This document shows, one piece after another, positions 26,463-35,635 of a stretch of DNA of 64,000 nt. The DNA comes from Sediminispirochaeta smaragdinae DSM 11293 (GTDB lineage Bacteria > Spirochaetota > Spirochaetia > DSM-16054 > Sediminispirochaetaceae). Position 1 is the stretch's first letter; the number at the start of each line of letters is the position of its first letter. The position numbers were made by a program, and so were the translations under genes. The stretch lies in the NCBI RefSeq assembly GCF_000143985.1, contig NC_014364.1, positions 3,968,001 through 4,032,000 on the forward strand. Direction: 5' to 3'. The notes below the pieces were generated by a model. That model saw only the letters and a program-made list of their open reading frames with translations. It was not told the DNA's origin and did not search any database.

Positions 26463-27229
26463 TACACACTCCTTGATTCAGTTGTTTGATGCGGAAGAAC
26501 AGATCCATCCTCCCGCAATATTGCTTCGAGTACCTTCTCCCGCAGGGAGATGAACTCCGCCGATCCGGGATTCCGGGGATAGGCAAGAGGCACCGGAATT
26601 TCCAGTCGCACCTCTCCCTGATCCATGACGCAAACCTTCCGTCCCAGGAGGACCGCTTCCGCCACATCGTGGGTGACGAAAAGGATGGTGATTTCCCGAT
26701 CGAGGTATATCCTGACCAGTTCCTCCTGCAACCGTTTTCTATTCAGAGCATCGAGGGCACCAAAGGGCTCGTCCATCAGCAACAGCTCGGGTTCACGACA
26801 AAGGGCCCTGCCGAGGGCCACCCGCTGTGCCATCCCTCCCGAGAGCTGGCAGGGCAGGGCCTTGCGGAAGGCGGTAAGCCCCAGCACTTCCAGGGTATGG
26901 TCGAGGACCATCTCTTTTCTGGCTGGATTTTTCTCATGTTTCAGTGCCAAAGCCATGTTTTTCTCCACCGAGAGTGCCGCCACCAGGCGCGGTTCCTGAA
27001 AAACCATGGCAGTACGTCCATCCATACCGTCGAAGAAGAGACTGCCTTCATCGGAGTGCTGCAGCCCCATGATCACGTTAAGAAGGGTCGTTTTTCCGCA
27101 GCCGCTGTAGCCGACGATCGAGACAAAAGCCCCCTTGGGGACCGAGAGCTTGACCCGCTTCAGGGCGCCTATCGTCCGCCCGTCCACCTGAAAGCGTTTG
27201 GAAATGTTCGACAGGAGCACTCCTTCCAT
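26462..27229 (-). CDS. ABC importer ATP-binding protein, SsuB/TauB-like
   Basis: From the ATG at 27229 the product has 255 residues. It has Walker A GYSGCGKTT, the Q-loop FQEPRL, the signature LSGGMAQRVALGRAL, Walker B LLLMDEPFGALD and the H-loop VTHDV. It energises the adjoining permease. The start at 27229 overlaps the permease stop by one base (TGATG), a typical coupling. An upstream in-frame ATG at 27283 lies inside the permease and is less likely. Confidence 0.92.
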   Translation of the reverse strand: MEGVLLSNISKRFQVDGRTIGALKRVKLSVPKGAFVSIVGYSGCGKTTLLNVIMGLQHSDEGSLFFDGMDGRTAMVFQEPRLVAALSVEKNMALALKHEKNPARKEMVLDHTLEVLGLTAFRKALPCQLSGGMAQRVALGRALCREPELLLMDEPFGALDALNRKRLQEELVRIYLDREITILFVTHDVAEAVLLGRKVCVMDQGEVRLEIPVPLAYPRNPGSAEFISLREKVLEAILREDGSVLPHQTTESRSV

Positions 27230-28002
27230 CAGACCTGCCCCCTGATCCAGGGAAAGGCCTTCTCCAGCCCTTTCATCGAACAATAATCCATGAGGAGTCC
27301 CAGAGATCCGATGGAGAGAATACCGATGAAGACCTTATCGGTTCTGGCTAGGAGCTCGGCATCAAGGATCAGATAGCCGAGCCCACTGGAAGCGGCTATC
27401 ATCTCAGCCCCGATCAGGGCCCTCCAGCTGTAACCGAAGCCGAGCCGCAATCCGGTCAACATAGATGGGAGTGCCTCGGGAAACAGGATGTGAAGCGTTT
27501 GCTCTTTTCTGCTGAGCTCAAGGGTTTCTCCCATTTCCAGCAGGCGATGATCGACCTGCTGCAATCCGTTCAGGGTATTGAGAAAGATTGGAAAAAAACA
27601 GGCAAGGACGATAAGAGCCAGCTTGGAGCCCTCACCGATACCAAACCAGAGGATAAGCAGCGGGACCATCGCCAAAGGCGGGGTGTTGCGGAGAAAATGA
27701 AGGAGGCCCGAGCAGTATTCCGAAAGAAGCGGGAAGAAGTAACATAACAACGCAAGGGGGAGAGCAATGCCGGCAGCCAGAAAAAAACCAAGGAAGACCC
27801 GACGAAGTGAAATCAGTATATGCATCACCAGGCTTCCATCCAGCAGCATGGATATAAAGGCCTGTCCGATTTGTCCGGGAGGAGGTATCAAATAGGGATT
27901 CACCCAGCCGGTAAGGGTAACAATAAGATAGGCGCAAAGAACCATAGCGGGCAAAAGAAGCCGTTTGGCAGCCCTTCCAAAGTGTGTTTCATGTTCTTTC
28001 AT
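27229..28002 (-). CDS. ABC importer permease, SsuC/TauC-like
   Basis: The 257-residue membrane protein has about six hydrophobic segments. The cytoplasmic EAA-like loop FPEALPSMLTGLRLGFGYSW contacts the ATPase. It is the first gene of the three-gene importer and has AGAGG before the ATG. Substrate class (sulfonate, nitrate, riboflavin or thiamine precursor) is undetermined. The 241-base region upstream, shared with the divergent hydrolase gene, shows no riboswitch I can recognise. Confidence 0.9.
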   Translation of the reverse strand: MKEHETHFGRAAKRLLLPAMVLCAYLIVTLTGWVNPYLIPPPGQIGQAFISMLLDGSLVMHILISLRRVFLGFFLAAGIALPLALLCYFFPLLSEYCSGLLHFLRNTPPLAMVPLLILWFGIGEGSKLALIVLACFFPIFLNTLNGLQQVDHRLLEMGETLELSRKEQTLHILFPEALPSMLTGLRLGFGYSWRALIGAEMIAASSGLGYLILDAELLARTDKVFIGILSIGSLGLLMDYCSMKGLEKAFPWIRGQV

Positions 28003-28182
28003 CGAAAGACCTCTTTTCCGTCAGACAATCCCCCGGGATCAATCCTGCGGATCAGATACTATTGGAGAAACCGGCAAGTCAGTATCACCCTTCCTGCCTG
28101 TTATGACGATAGCCACCGTACCACAAAAGAGGTGTACCTGCAAGAGAGCCTCGACCGGTGGACATAAGAAGGTACATCACAG

Positions 28183-28211
28183 TTGTCACACAACAAGACC
28201 GAATCTACACT
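28183..28211 (+). promoter_or_regulatory. Candidate promoter of the hydrolase-sigma-DUF3795 operon
   Basis: TTGTCA (28183-28188) and TACACT (28206-28211) are 17 bases apart, 33 bases before the hydrolase ATG. It is a by-eye match to a housekeeping promoter. An additional promoter for the encoded sigma factor was not identified. Confidence 0.3.
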
Positions 28212-28243
28212 CATAGTGATATACCACAAAAAGGGATTGATTA

Positions 28244-29425
28244 ATGAAATACAAGCAACTTTCTTTTAAAACCGGCTACAAGCTCTATATCGACGAGGTC
28301 GGAGGCTTCAATTTCCAGCTGAACCGCTGGGTCACCACGGGTTTCGCATCTCAAGAGGAGATCGAAAGTATCGCCGGCGACATTGAGGGCTTCGGCACAT
28401 GGCAGAGCCGTTTCCTCCACTTGGCGAAAACAGCCGAACATGAAAAACGGCTGTTGCATGCCGCCATCTATTATCGGGCCGTTGATTTTTTTGCCGAAGC
28501 AGGTACTGCCCAAAAAGCGGATGCCTACCACTCCTTTCTGAACCTTTTTTCCGAAGCCATGAAAGATCAGGATATCGAGCGTATAGAGGTCCCCTATGAG
28601 TCTGCGTTTCTGCCGCTGTTACGGCTGCGTCCGGAAGGTCGTGCAAAGGGAACCATACTCATCCACGGGGGATACGACTCATATAAAGAGGAACTCTATC
28701 CCATGGCAAGCTACCTCGCAAACAGAGGATACGAAATCGTGCTGTTCGACGGCCCTGGCCAGGGTGAGAGCCTTCACCGCTACGGTTTAACACTAACGCC
28801 CGATTGGCATTATCCCGTTTCGGCAATCATCGACCATTTGGGACTCGACGATGTCACGGTTGTGGGAATTTCCCTGGGCGGCTGTCTCGCCCTCCGGGCC
28901 GCAGCCTTTGAAAAGCGAATCACCAGGGTGGTAGCCTTAGACCATTTTTACGATTGGGGACGCTGCATGGCGAAAAGGAGGCATGACCCGTATCACAGCA
29001 GCATTTTGGCCTACGCTCTTTTACGGGTTATGCTATGTTTTCCCCGGAGCTTCGACAGGCGACTTTTGAAAAAGTTGGAAACAAACTACAAGGCCGCGTG
29101 GGTCTTCAACCAGGGATGCCATATCACCGGATCGAAGAGCCCCCACGCCTATTTCGAGGCAATCATGCGTTACTCAACCAAACCGATTAACAGGCTCATT
29201 ACCCAGGACGTGCTGATCCTTGCGGGAGAAGAGGACCATGCCGTCCCCGTCGATCTTTATCCCAAACAGCTGAGGGCCCTGAACAATGCAGCTTCGGTCG
29301 AAGGACGTCTCTTTACCGTCAAAGAAGAAGGAGCCCAACATTGCCAAATCGGCAATCTTCCCCTTGTTCTGGATTATATTCTGGAGTGGACGATGAGAAA
29401 AACCCGGAATACAGTATCATTATGA
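28244..29425 (+). CDS. Alpha/beta hydrolase
   Basis: The 393-residue protein has an N-terminal helical region (1-125) and an alpha/beta hydrolase core: the oxyanion segment ILIHGGYDSYKEELYP, FDGPGQGES, the nucleophile elbow GISLGG, the acid region LAGEEDHAVP and the late histidine in GAQHCQ. It resembles FrsA/EstB-like long hydrolases. Substrate unknown. Its stop overlaps the start of the sigma-factor gene (ATGA at 29422-29425), so the two are translated together. This is an unusual partner for a sigma factor. Confidence 0.85.
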   Translation: MKYKQLSFKTGYKLYIDEVGGFNFQLNRWVTTGFASQEEIESIAGDIEGFGTWQSRFLHLAKTAEHEKRLLHAAIYYRAVDFFAEAGTAQKADAYHSFLNLFSEAMKDQDIERIEVPYESAFLPLLRLRPEGRAKGTILIHGGYDSYKEELYPMASYLANRGYEIVLFDGPGQGESLHRYGLTLTPDWHYPVSAIIDHLGLDDVTVVGISLGGCLALRAAAFEKRITRVVALDHFYDWGRCMAKRRHDPYHSSILAYALLRVMLCFPRSFDRRLLKKLETNYKAAWVFNQGCHITGSKSPHAYFEAIMRYSTKPINRLITQDVLILAGEEDHAVPVDLYPKQLRALNNAASVEGRLFTVKEEGAQHCQIGNLPLVLDYILEWTMRKTRNTVSL

Positions 29426-30147
29426 GCGGTGAGCTCCTGACCTCAAGCATGATACAAGAATACGGACCTCTCATCACATCGCTTTGCCGCCGTATGGTCA
29501 GCGACGACCACAAGGCCAAGGATGCTGCCCAGGAGATTTGGTATGAGATCATCAGGAGCCTCCCCTCCTTCAAGGGCGAGGCAAAGCTTTCTACCTGGAT
29601 ATATACCCTTGCCAGACGAACCCTCTGGCGTTTCATCGATGACGAAAAAAGCTTTACGACCCGTTTTCTTTCCGACTTTTTCGTCGAACAAGAATCCAAG
29701 GGCATGACGGAAATGGAGGAGCTGGCCACGGAAGATAGAATGGCATGGGTTAAGCTGCAATGCCATGACTGTATTACCGGTATTATCCACTGTCTCGACA
29801 ACGAATCACGGCTGATCTATCTCATGAGGGCGCTTTCTCCGCTCTCCTACCAGGATCTCTCAAGGGTTTTTGGAAAACGGGAAGAGAGCATCAGGCAGAG
29901 TTTTTCGCGCTCTTCCCGAAAAATCAACCGTTTTCTCAACGGACACGGCTTCCTCTACAACCCCAAGGGCACCTGCCGCTGTAAATTAAAGGCCCCCATT
30001 CAGGCCGAAGACCTTGAACGGGAACATGAAAAGGTGCAGCTGCTTGTTAATAAATTTGTTTTTATAAAGCGTGTGGAGAGTTTTACCGAACGACGAAATT
30101 ACTGGCTCGAAATTGCAGGCAAAGAGTGTGGAAGGATATATATATGA
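29422..30147 (+). CDS. ECF-type RNA polymerase sigma factor
   Basis: From the ATG at 29422 the product has 242 residues. Sigma region 2 (DDHKAKDAAQEIWYEIIRSL ... STWIYTLARRTLWR) and region 4 (LSYQDLSRVFGKREESIRQS) are present and region 3 is missing, as in ECF factors. A C-terminal extension of ~60 residues carries CRCKL. No anti-sigma gene with a membrane segment follows. Instead a Cys-rich small protein gene overlaps it by four bases (ATGA at 30144-30147). An in-frame start at 29341 would lie deep inside the hydrolase and is unlikely. Confidence 0.85.
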   Translation: MSGELLTSSMIQEYGPLITSLCRRMVSDDHKAKDAAQEIWYEIIRSLPSFKGEAKLSTWIYTLARRTLWRFIDDEKSFTTRFLSDFFVEQESKGMTEMEELATEDRMAWVKLQCHDCITGIIHCLDNESRLIYLMRALSPLSYQDLSRVFGKREESIRQSFSRSSRKINRFLNGHGFLYNPKGTCRCKLKAPIQAEDLEREHEKVQLLVNKFVFIKRVESFTERRNYWLEIAGKECGRIYI

Positions 30148-30572
30148 ACTCGAATTTCATCGCCCCATGCGGGGTGGATTGCGTGAACTGTGATTTCTTT
30201 TATCAAAACTGCACCCCGGCGTTTCTCGAACGAATGGCCACAGCGGCAGGAAAAACACCGAGCGAACTTGTATGCAAAGGGTGCAGAGAACAGGGAGGAT
30301 GCCCGCTCACCGGCACCTGCGACACGCTTGCATGCATACGGCAACAAGGAAAGGACTTTTGCTACGAATGCGACCGCTTTCCTTGTGAACGGTTGCTACC
30401 GGCAAAAGACAAGGCTGACAAACTCCCCCATAATCTCAAGGTATACAATCTCTGCCGTATCAAAGCCGTCGGGTTATCACGCTTTATTGAAGAAGCCAAG
30501 GGGATTCGGGACCGCTATTTCAACGGCTCCATGATAATCGGAAAAGGACCACAGTTACCAGACGATATGTGA
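30144..30572 (+). CDS. Cys-rich DUF3795-like protein
   Basis: The 142-residue protein has about fourteen cysteines in its first 95 residues (APCGVDCVNCDFF, CKGCREQGGC, GTCDTLACI, FCYECDRFPCE). The layout matches DUF3795-type proteins, which probably bind metal. GGAAGG precedes the ATG at 30144, which overlaps the sigma stop. In this position it could sense metal or redox state and act on the sigma factor, but that is only inferred from coupling. Confidence 0.8.
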   Translation: MNSNFIAPCGVDCVNCDFFYQNCTPAFLERMATAAGKTPSELVCKGCREQGGCPLTGTCDTLACIRQQGKDFCYECDRFPCERLLPAKDKADKLPHNLKVYNLCRIKAVGLSRFIEEAKGIRDRYFNGSMIIGKGPQLPDDM

Positions 30573-30707
30573 CGCTACACCATGGCGGCATCTCTGGCCA
30601 AAGGAAGGTCGAGCTAATAGCGCAGAAATATCCCCCGATAAAAGAAATCACACAAAACCCTATTGTTGGTATAGAGTATAGAGAGTGTTGCAGGAAGGGA
30701 TAGCGGG

Positions 30708-31583
30708 ATGGAACGACTTTCTATTGGAAAAATGGCGTTTCTCAATGGCGTGACGGTCCAGACGCTACGACTGTACGACCGCCTTGGGCTTCTGAAGCCG
30801 GAAGAGGTGGATGCAATCTCGGGCTATCGCTACTACGATCTAAAGCAGTCCGCGCGCCTGGATGCAATTCAGCACCTAAAGACATTGGGCATGCCACTCA
30901 AGGCCATCAAAGAGCAATTTGACCGTAAGGATATGGGGCGGTACAAGGACCTGCTCAGGGCGCAGGCCCGGCTCATCGAGAAACGGCGTGAAGAGCTCAA
31001 CCTGATGAGTCGGGCCGTGGAACGTGCTCTGGAAAACTGCAGACGGTATGAAGAAGCGCCGACCGAGGGGCTTATAGTACTGGAACACCTCCCCGAGCGC
31101 CTGATATTTCGCTACAACGGCGGCATCGACATCTACGAATGCGGCCTCGAGGGATACGAGACATTACTTAGACGATTAAAGGCCCGGGTTGCACTTCGAG
31201 GCCTTCCAATGGCTTATTTCTGTAATGTCGGTTCCATCGTCCGTAAAAGCGACCTGGAAATAGGAAGGATGCGCTCTGCGGATATCTTCCTCTTTGTCGA
31301 CAACGAATTTGCCGAGCGCTATCAATCCCGTGAATCGACTGCCGACGACTCCGAAGAAAGAGCCGAAGGGATCGAAAGTATAGCAGAAGGCGTCTTCGCC
31401 TGCGTCTATTTCCGAGGATTCGAAAAAGAGCTGGGCTTTGCAGAACGATTGCTCAACCACATCGCGGCCAACAGGATGAGGATCAACGGTGATTATCTCT
31501 GCGAGGTAGTTGCCGAACTCCCCCTTTTTCCGACGGCAAGCAGAGATATGCTGGTCAAACTGGAAATTCCCGTCATGTTCTGA
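30708..31583 (+). CDS. MerR family regulator with BmrR-like effector domain
   Basis: The 291-residue protein begins with a MerR winged helix (LSIGKMAFLNGVTVQTLRLY ... SGYRYYDLKQ) and a dimerising helix (80-115). A C-terminal part resembles GyrI-like multidrug-binding domains. MerR/BmrR proteins twist promoters with long spacers in response to a ligand. No efflux gene adjoins it; the next gene is a dehydrogenase. The 135 bases before it hold no recognised feature. Confidence 0.85.
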   Translation: MERLSIGKMAFLNGVTVQTLRLYDRLGLLKPEEVDAISGYRYYDLKQSARLDAIQHLKTLGMPLKAIKEQFDRKDMGRYKDLLRAQARLIEKRREELNLMSRAVERALENCRRYEEAPTEGLIVLEHLPERLIFRYNGGIDIYECGLEGYETLLRRLKARVALRGLPMAYFCNVGSIVRKSDLEIGRMRSADIFLFVDNEFAERYQSRESTADDSEERAEGIESIAEGVFACVYFRGFEKELGFAERLLNHIAANRMRINGDYLCEVVAELPLFPTASRDMLVKLEIPVMF

Positions 31584-31720
31584 GAACATATAGGAATATG
31601 TAAATGGATATTTTTTTATTGACTCTATTCCATGAGCAGGGTTTAGCTTCTGTATGTGACCTGAACAACCCCGGTCGTGGAATTACGTCGCCGGGTATTT
31701 TATCTGAAAAGGAGTATACC

Positions 31721-32758
31721 ATGCACGCAAAAATTCGAGTCATTCAGTATGGTTGCGGGAAGATGGGACGTGTGTTTCTCCGCTACCTCCAAGAGAAGGG
31801 GGCAGAGATCGTAGGGGCCATAGACATGAATCCTGCCCTGGAGGGAAAGGATGCCGGCGAAGTGGCAGGGCTTGGCATGAAACTTAATGTGCCAATCACT
31901 TCTAACGCCGAGGCTGTTTTCTCTTCATGCGATGCCGATGCCTGCATCATTGCGGTTAAAAGTCTCATGACCGATGTCGAACCCGCCTTCGAAATCGCGG
32001 CCCGTTACGGGGTAAACGCCATTTCGACCTGCGAGGAGTCCTTCTATCCATGGACGACCTCCTGCGCAATTACCAATCGCCTTGATCGCCTTGCCAAGGA
32101 GCACAACTGCACCCTTTCCGGTTCAGGCTACCAGGATGTCTTCTGGGGAAATCTGGTAACCGCTATCGCCGGTGCAACACACAGAATCGACCGCATCGAA
32201 GGCTCATCAAGCTATAACGTAGAGGAATACGGCATTGCCCTGGCAGAGGTCCATGGTGCGGGGCTTTCGCCTGAGGACTTTGAAGAGAAAATAGCAAAGA
32301 ACGCCAATCTTCCTTCGTATATGTGGAACACAAACGAATGGCTCTGTTCTCAACTTGGACTGTCCATTGCATCGATGAAGCAGAAACTGGTCCCACTCTT
32401 CCACGATAAGGATCTGAAATCAGAAACCCTCGGCCATGTCATCAAGGCCGGTCAGGCAACCGGGATGTCCGCCGTCGTCACAACAGAAACCTACCAAGGC
32501 ATCACCCTGGTCACCCAGTGCATCGGTAAGGTCTATGCACCCGGAGAGGTCGATACCAACGAATGGAGCGTGAAGGGCGAACCCGATACCACCATAACCG
32601 TAACACAGCCAGCCACGGTAGAACTGACCTGTGCCACCATTGTCAACCGTCTCCCGATTCTCATCGAATCCCCTGCAGGATTCTACACAACAGAGAAGAT
32701 GCCTCCGGCACGATATCTGCCCTATCCGATGCACGTTGGATTGAGAAAGCTTTCCTAA
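31721..32758 (+). CDS. NAD(P)-dependent dehydrogenase, 2,4-diaminopentanoate dehydrogenase/DapB-like
   Basis: The ATG at 31721 follows AAAAGGAG and gives 345 residues. A Rossmann N-terminus (QYGCGKMGRVFLRYLQ) resembles dihydrodipicolinate reductase. The segment SGSGYQDVFWGNLVTAIAGA and the overall length match the 2,4-diaminopentanoate dehydrogenase group of ornithine fermentation. No other ornithine-fermentation gene is in the window, so the substrate is uncertain. An in-frame ATG at 31604 with a weaker AGGAA exists but adds an unlikely N-terminus. Confidence 0.75.
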   Translation: MHAKIRVIQYGCGKMGRVFLRYLQEKGAEIVGAIDMNPALEGKDAGEVAGLGMKLNVPITSNAEAVFSSCDADACIIAVKSLMTDVEPAFEIAARYGVNAISTCEESFYPWTTSCAITNRLDRLAKEHNCTLSGSGYQDVFWGNLVTAIAGATHRIDRIEGSSSYNVEEYGIALAEVHGAGLSPEDFEEKIAKNANLPSYMWNTNEWLCSQLGLSIASMKQKLVPLFHDKDLKSETLGHVIKAGQATGMSAVVTTETYQGITLVTQCIGKVYAPGEVDTNEWSVKGEPDTTITVTQPATVELTCATIVNRLPILIESPAGFYTTEKMPPARYLPYPMHVGLRKLS

Positions 32759-32782
32759 ATCGATACGCCTTTATAAGGCATC

Positions 32783-32813
32783 ATCCGCGCCGTGGCAAAA
32801 ACATGGCGCGGAT
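32783..32813 (+). terminator. Strong hairpin after the dehydrogenase gene
   Basis: ATCCGCGCCGTG (32783-32794) pairs with CATGGCGCGGAT (32802-32813), with one G-U pair, around a 7-base A-rich loop. It starts 25 bases beyond the dehydrogenase stop. No T-run follows, so termination is uncertain. A smaller hairpin GCCTT/AAGGC lies at 32767-32779. Confidence 0.4.
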
Positions 32814-32852
32814 CTATTGACGCAGGAGAGAAAATCATGATTCTCCTTATAT

Positions 32853-35630
32853 ATGCAGAAATTACGAATCCCTGCTTTTCTGGTTATTGTTTTTCTTTGG
32901 CTTTGCCCGCCATCCGGTCTGTCCATCTGGGGTCAAAGCTCTTCGGTGCTTGCCGTCAGCGGCCATCAGTGGCGGCTTATTAAAACGGAACATTACGATA
33001 TCGTCTGCCCCGCAGACATCCTGGCTTCGGGACAATATGTCGCTAATCTGCTTGAACTTCTTGTCCCGTATCAGCAGCAAAGCCTGCACCCGGAAAAAAA
33101 CTACCGTTATACGATCATCCTTGATGAGGAAATGTTTACGGCCAATGGTTTTGTAACGATTCTTCCGCGCTTCAGCATGTTTTTCGGGCTGCCAAGCACG
33201 GAACTGGGCTTCGAATGGTACCCCCTGCTTGCCGTTCATGAAGGACGGCACATGTTTCAACTCGATACGGGCAGACAGGGAACCACCAAGGTATTAACCT
33301 GGCTTTTGGGGGAACAGGGGCTGGCCCCTTTCTTTATCAGTCCCTCCTGGCTCTTTGAAGGGGATGCCGTCGTAACAGAAACCCTTCTAAGCCCATCAGG
33401 CCGGGGCCGGAATCCCTTTTTCAGCCTGCCGTTCAAGGCCATAGCCCTCTCTCAACAGCCGCCCTCCTATCAGGCAATGCTTCTCGGATCCTACAAAACC
33501 AAAACCCCGGGGGCCTACCCTCTCGGCTACATGCTCTACACCAGGGCCCGAAGCGAATATGATTCCCAGGCCTCCGATACCGTTTTTTCCGCCCTGGCAC
33601 ACGTTCCGCTGCCGGTACTGGGGCCCTATATAGGGGTCCACCGGGCAACTAACCTCTCTCCTGCAGAGCTTTATCGGGAAACCGTGGAGACATACGGTGA
33701 TTTTTGGCGCCGCCAGTCCGAGATTTTGCCCAAGGATACCCTTACCCGCCTCACCCCCCTGGCCCAAGATGGTTTTCAGATCTATCGGAATCTCAGGCTG
33801 AGCTCCGACGGAATGCTTATTGCCTGGTTTTACAGCTTCAACAGGGGAAATGAAATCCATATTCTTTCCAAAGAGGGAAAACTACTGGAAAGGGTGGCGG
33901 CGGAACCCCTCGGCAACATCGACGCAGGCGGCCCATACATCATATGGGATGAGAATATCGAGGATGCCAAGTTCATGAAATCATCGAATCGCATTATGCT
34001 GTATGACCGCCGAACAGGAAAACGGCGTTCTCTCGTCGGAAAGGGCCGTTATACCGCCCCCTCTTTGAACAGCGACGGTACGCTTGCCGGCTTGCTGCGC
34101 TGGAATGAAGATCAGAGCGGAGAACTGCTGATCGTGGAGACCGAAACAGGGACCACGCTTGAGCGCTTCGACCTGCCGCAGGGTGAATTCTGGTTCTCCT
34201 TCGACTGGAGTGACGACGGAAAACGAATTTGTTACCTTAGTAGCGGGATTCTCGGCCAGACGATCGGAGAGATCGACCGTGAAACAGGAAAGACCAAAAC
34301 GCTCGCAGCATCCACGGAATTCACCTTCCAGTCGCCCAGATTCATCGACGGCGGTATCCTCTTTACCTCGAGCTACTCCGGGGTCCCGGCGGTCTATCGG
34401 CTTCGGTCTGGAGACACAGAACCCGAGCTGGTCTTTCACCGTAACCTCGCGACATTCGATGCCGACGTTTTCAGCGGCGAGCAGCTGATCTATTTTATCG
34501 ACTATTACGGCATCCGGGGCAACTGCATCGGCAGCGCCGAGCTGCCATCCTCAAAAGGAATACCGGAGAGCCTGGTTCCGGTAATGCGGGAAGATTTCTT
34601 TCGACCGCTGCTTGAACAAGAGCCGGGGGCGGGAATCCTGCAGGCGGATAACATACCGAAGGAAGTGTATCCGGATGAGGCATACAACTTTTCGACCAAG
34701 GGGCTGAAACTCCACTCATGGAGCCTCCAGCCCCGTTCTGCGGACATGCTGAACAACCCAACCATCGGCCTGACCCTGAGGGCAGATACCATCGCCCATA
34801 CCATGAGCCATCAGGCAGATATGGTCTATAACCTAAACGAAGAAACCTTCGGTGCCGAATACACCTTTACTTTTCGGCAATTCCGGCCCGATATCTTTTT
34901 CCAGGCTGATTCGAAGGGACGTGATAACGGAGAGGATCGCTGGACGGAAATAGGAGGAACAGCAGGGATGGCACTCCCCTTCGGAGCCTCGTGGGGTACC
35001 CAATCTTGGGCCTTGACGCCTGAGGTGAGTCTGAGAGGCGAAAGGGATCTGGACGCAGAAGCCAGTGACGCTCAGATGGAGCTCAGCTACCAGGTTGAGG
35101 CTTCACGTCTTGGTCCCTCTACGTTTCGCAGTCTCCAGCCGAGGTGGGGAGTAAGCGGAAGCATTGGATATACCGACGATCCCTTTACCGGCACTCCCGG
35201 GGATCACTTTGTGCTCGAAGCGAGTATGATGCTTCCCGGCCTGCAGGCCAACCATGGGATGCGATTCGGAGCTGCCTTTGAGCAGTGCAGCAACGACGAT
35301 TCAGGGCTCGTCTCCTTTCCCCGGGGCTGGGACTACCGGGAAACGGAAAAACTGGCGGCGATGAAGAGCGAGTACATCTTTCCCATAGCCTATCCCGATG
35401 CAGCCCTCGGCGCCCTGGCGTTCTTCAAGCGGCTGAGGGGCGGAGTCTATTACGATATGCTCCAGGATATGGAGGAGGATTCCTTCTACAGCTCTGCGGG
35501 GGCCGAACTCAACCTTGATTTCAACCTTCTGCAGCTCCCAATTGAACTCTCCGTCGGCATACGGGAGTACTACCGCTTCGAGTCGGGAGAATCCGGAGTG
35601 CAGATCCTCCTTTTGGGGAGCTCCCCGTAA
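32853..35630 (+). CDS. Peptidase_MA-like / beta-propeller / outer membrane barrel fusion
   Basis: The 925-residue protein has a signal peptide (about 1-27). A domain with HEGRH (129-133) and WLFEGDAVVTE (167-177) matches the HEXXH and downstream glutamate of gluzincin metallopeptidases (MA clan). A TolB-like propeller follows at about 270-560. From about 600 onward, amphipathic strands look like an outer membrane barrel. I infer an outer-membrane-anchored, periplasm- or surface-facing peptidase or binding protein. The start at 32853 has a poor ribosome site; AGGAG instead serves an out-of-frame ATG at 32837. Proteins of this composite type are known in bacteria but their role is not established. 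Confidence 0.7.
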   Translation: MQKLRIPAFLVIVFLWLCPPSGLSIWGQSSSVLAVSGHQWRLIKTEHYDIVCPADILASGQYVANLLELLVPYQQQSLHPEKNYRYTIILDEEMFTANGFVTILPRFSMFFGLPSTELGFEWYPLLAVHEGRHMFQLDTGRQGTTKVLTWLLGEQGLAPFFISPSWLFEGDAVVTETLLSPSGRGRNPFFSLPFKAIALSQQPPSYQAMLLGSYKTKTPGAYPLGYMLYTRARSEYDSQASDTVFSALAHVPLPVLGPYIGVHRATNLSPAELYRETVETYGDFWRRQSEILPKDTLTRLTPLAQDGFQIYRNLRLSSDGMLIAWFYSFNRGNEIHILSKEGKLLERVAAEPLGNIDAGGPYIIWDENIEDAKFMKSSNRIMLYDRRTGKRRSLVGKGRYTAPSLNSDGTLAGLLRWNEDQSGELLIVETETGTTLERFDLPQGEFWFSFDWSDDGKRICYLSSGILGQTIGEIDRETGKTKTLAASTEFTFQSPRFIDGGILFTSSYSGVPAVYRLRSGDTEPELVFHRNLATFDADVFSGEQLIYFIDYYGIRGNCIGSAELPSSKGIPESLVPVMREDFFRPLLEQEPGAGILQADNIPKEVYPDEAYNFSTKGLKLHSWSLQPRSADMLNNPTIGLTLRADTIAHTMSHQADMVYNLNEETFGAEYTFTFRQFRPDIFFQADSKGRDNGEDRWTEIGGTAGMALPFGASWGTQSWALTPEVSLRGERDLDAEASDAQMELSYQVEASRLGPSTFRSLQPRWGVSGSIGYTDDPFTGTPGDHFVLEASMMLPGLQANHGMRFGAAFEQCSNDDSGLVSFPRGWDYRETEKLAAMKSEYIFPIAYPDAALGALAFFKRLRGGVYYDMLQDMEEDSFYSSAGAELNLDFNLLQLPIELSVGIREYYRFESGESGVQILLLGSSP

Positions 35631-35635
35631 ATGTG

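Noticed and set aside
28003-28243. TPP or other riboswitch before the ABC permease
   Set aside because: The THI-box core (CTGAGA and ACCTGATC-like) is not present, and I could not fold a known aptamer.
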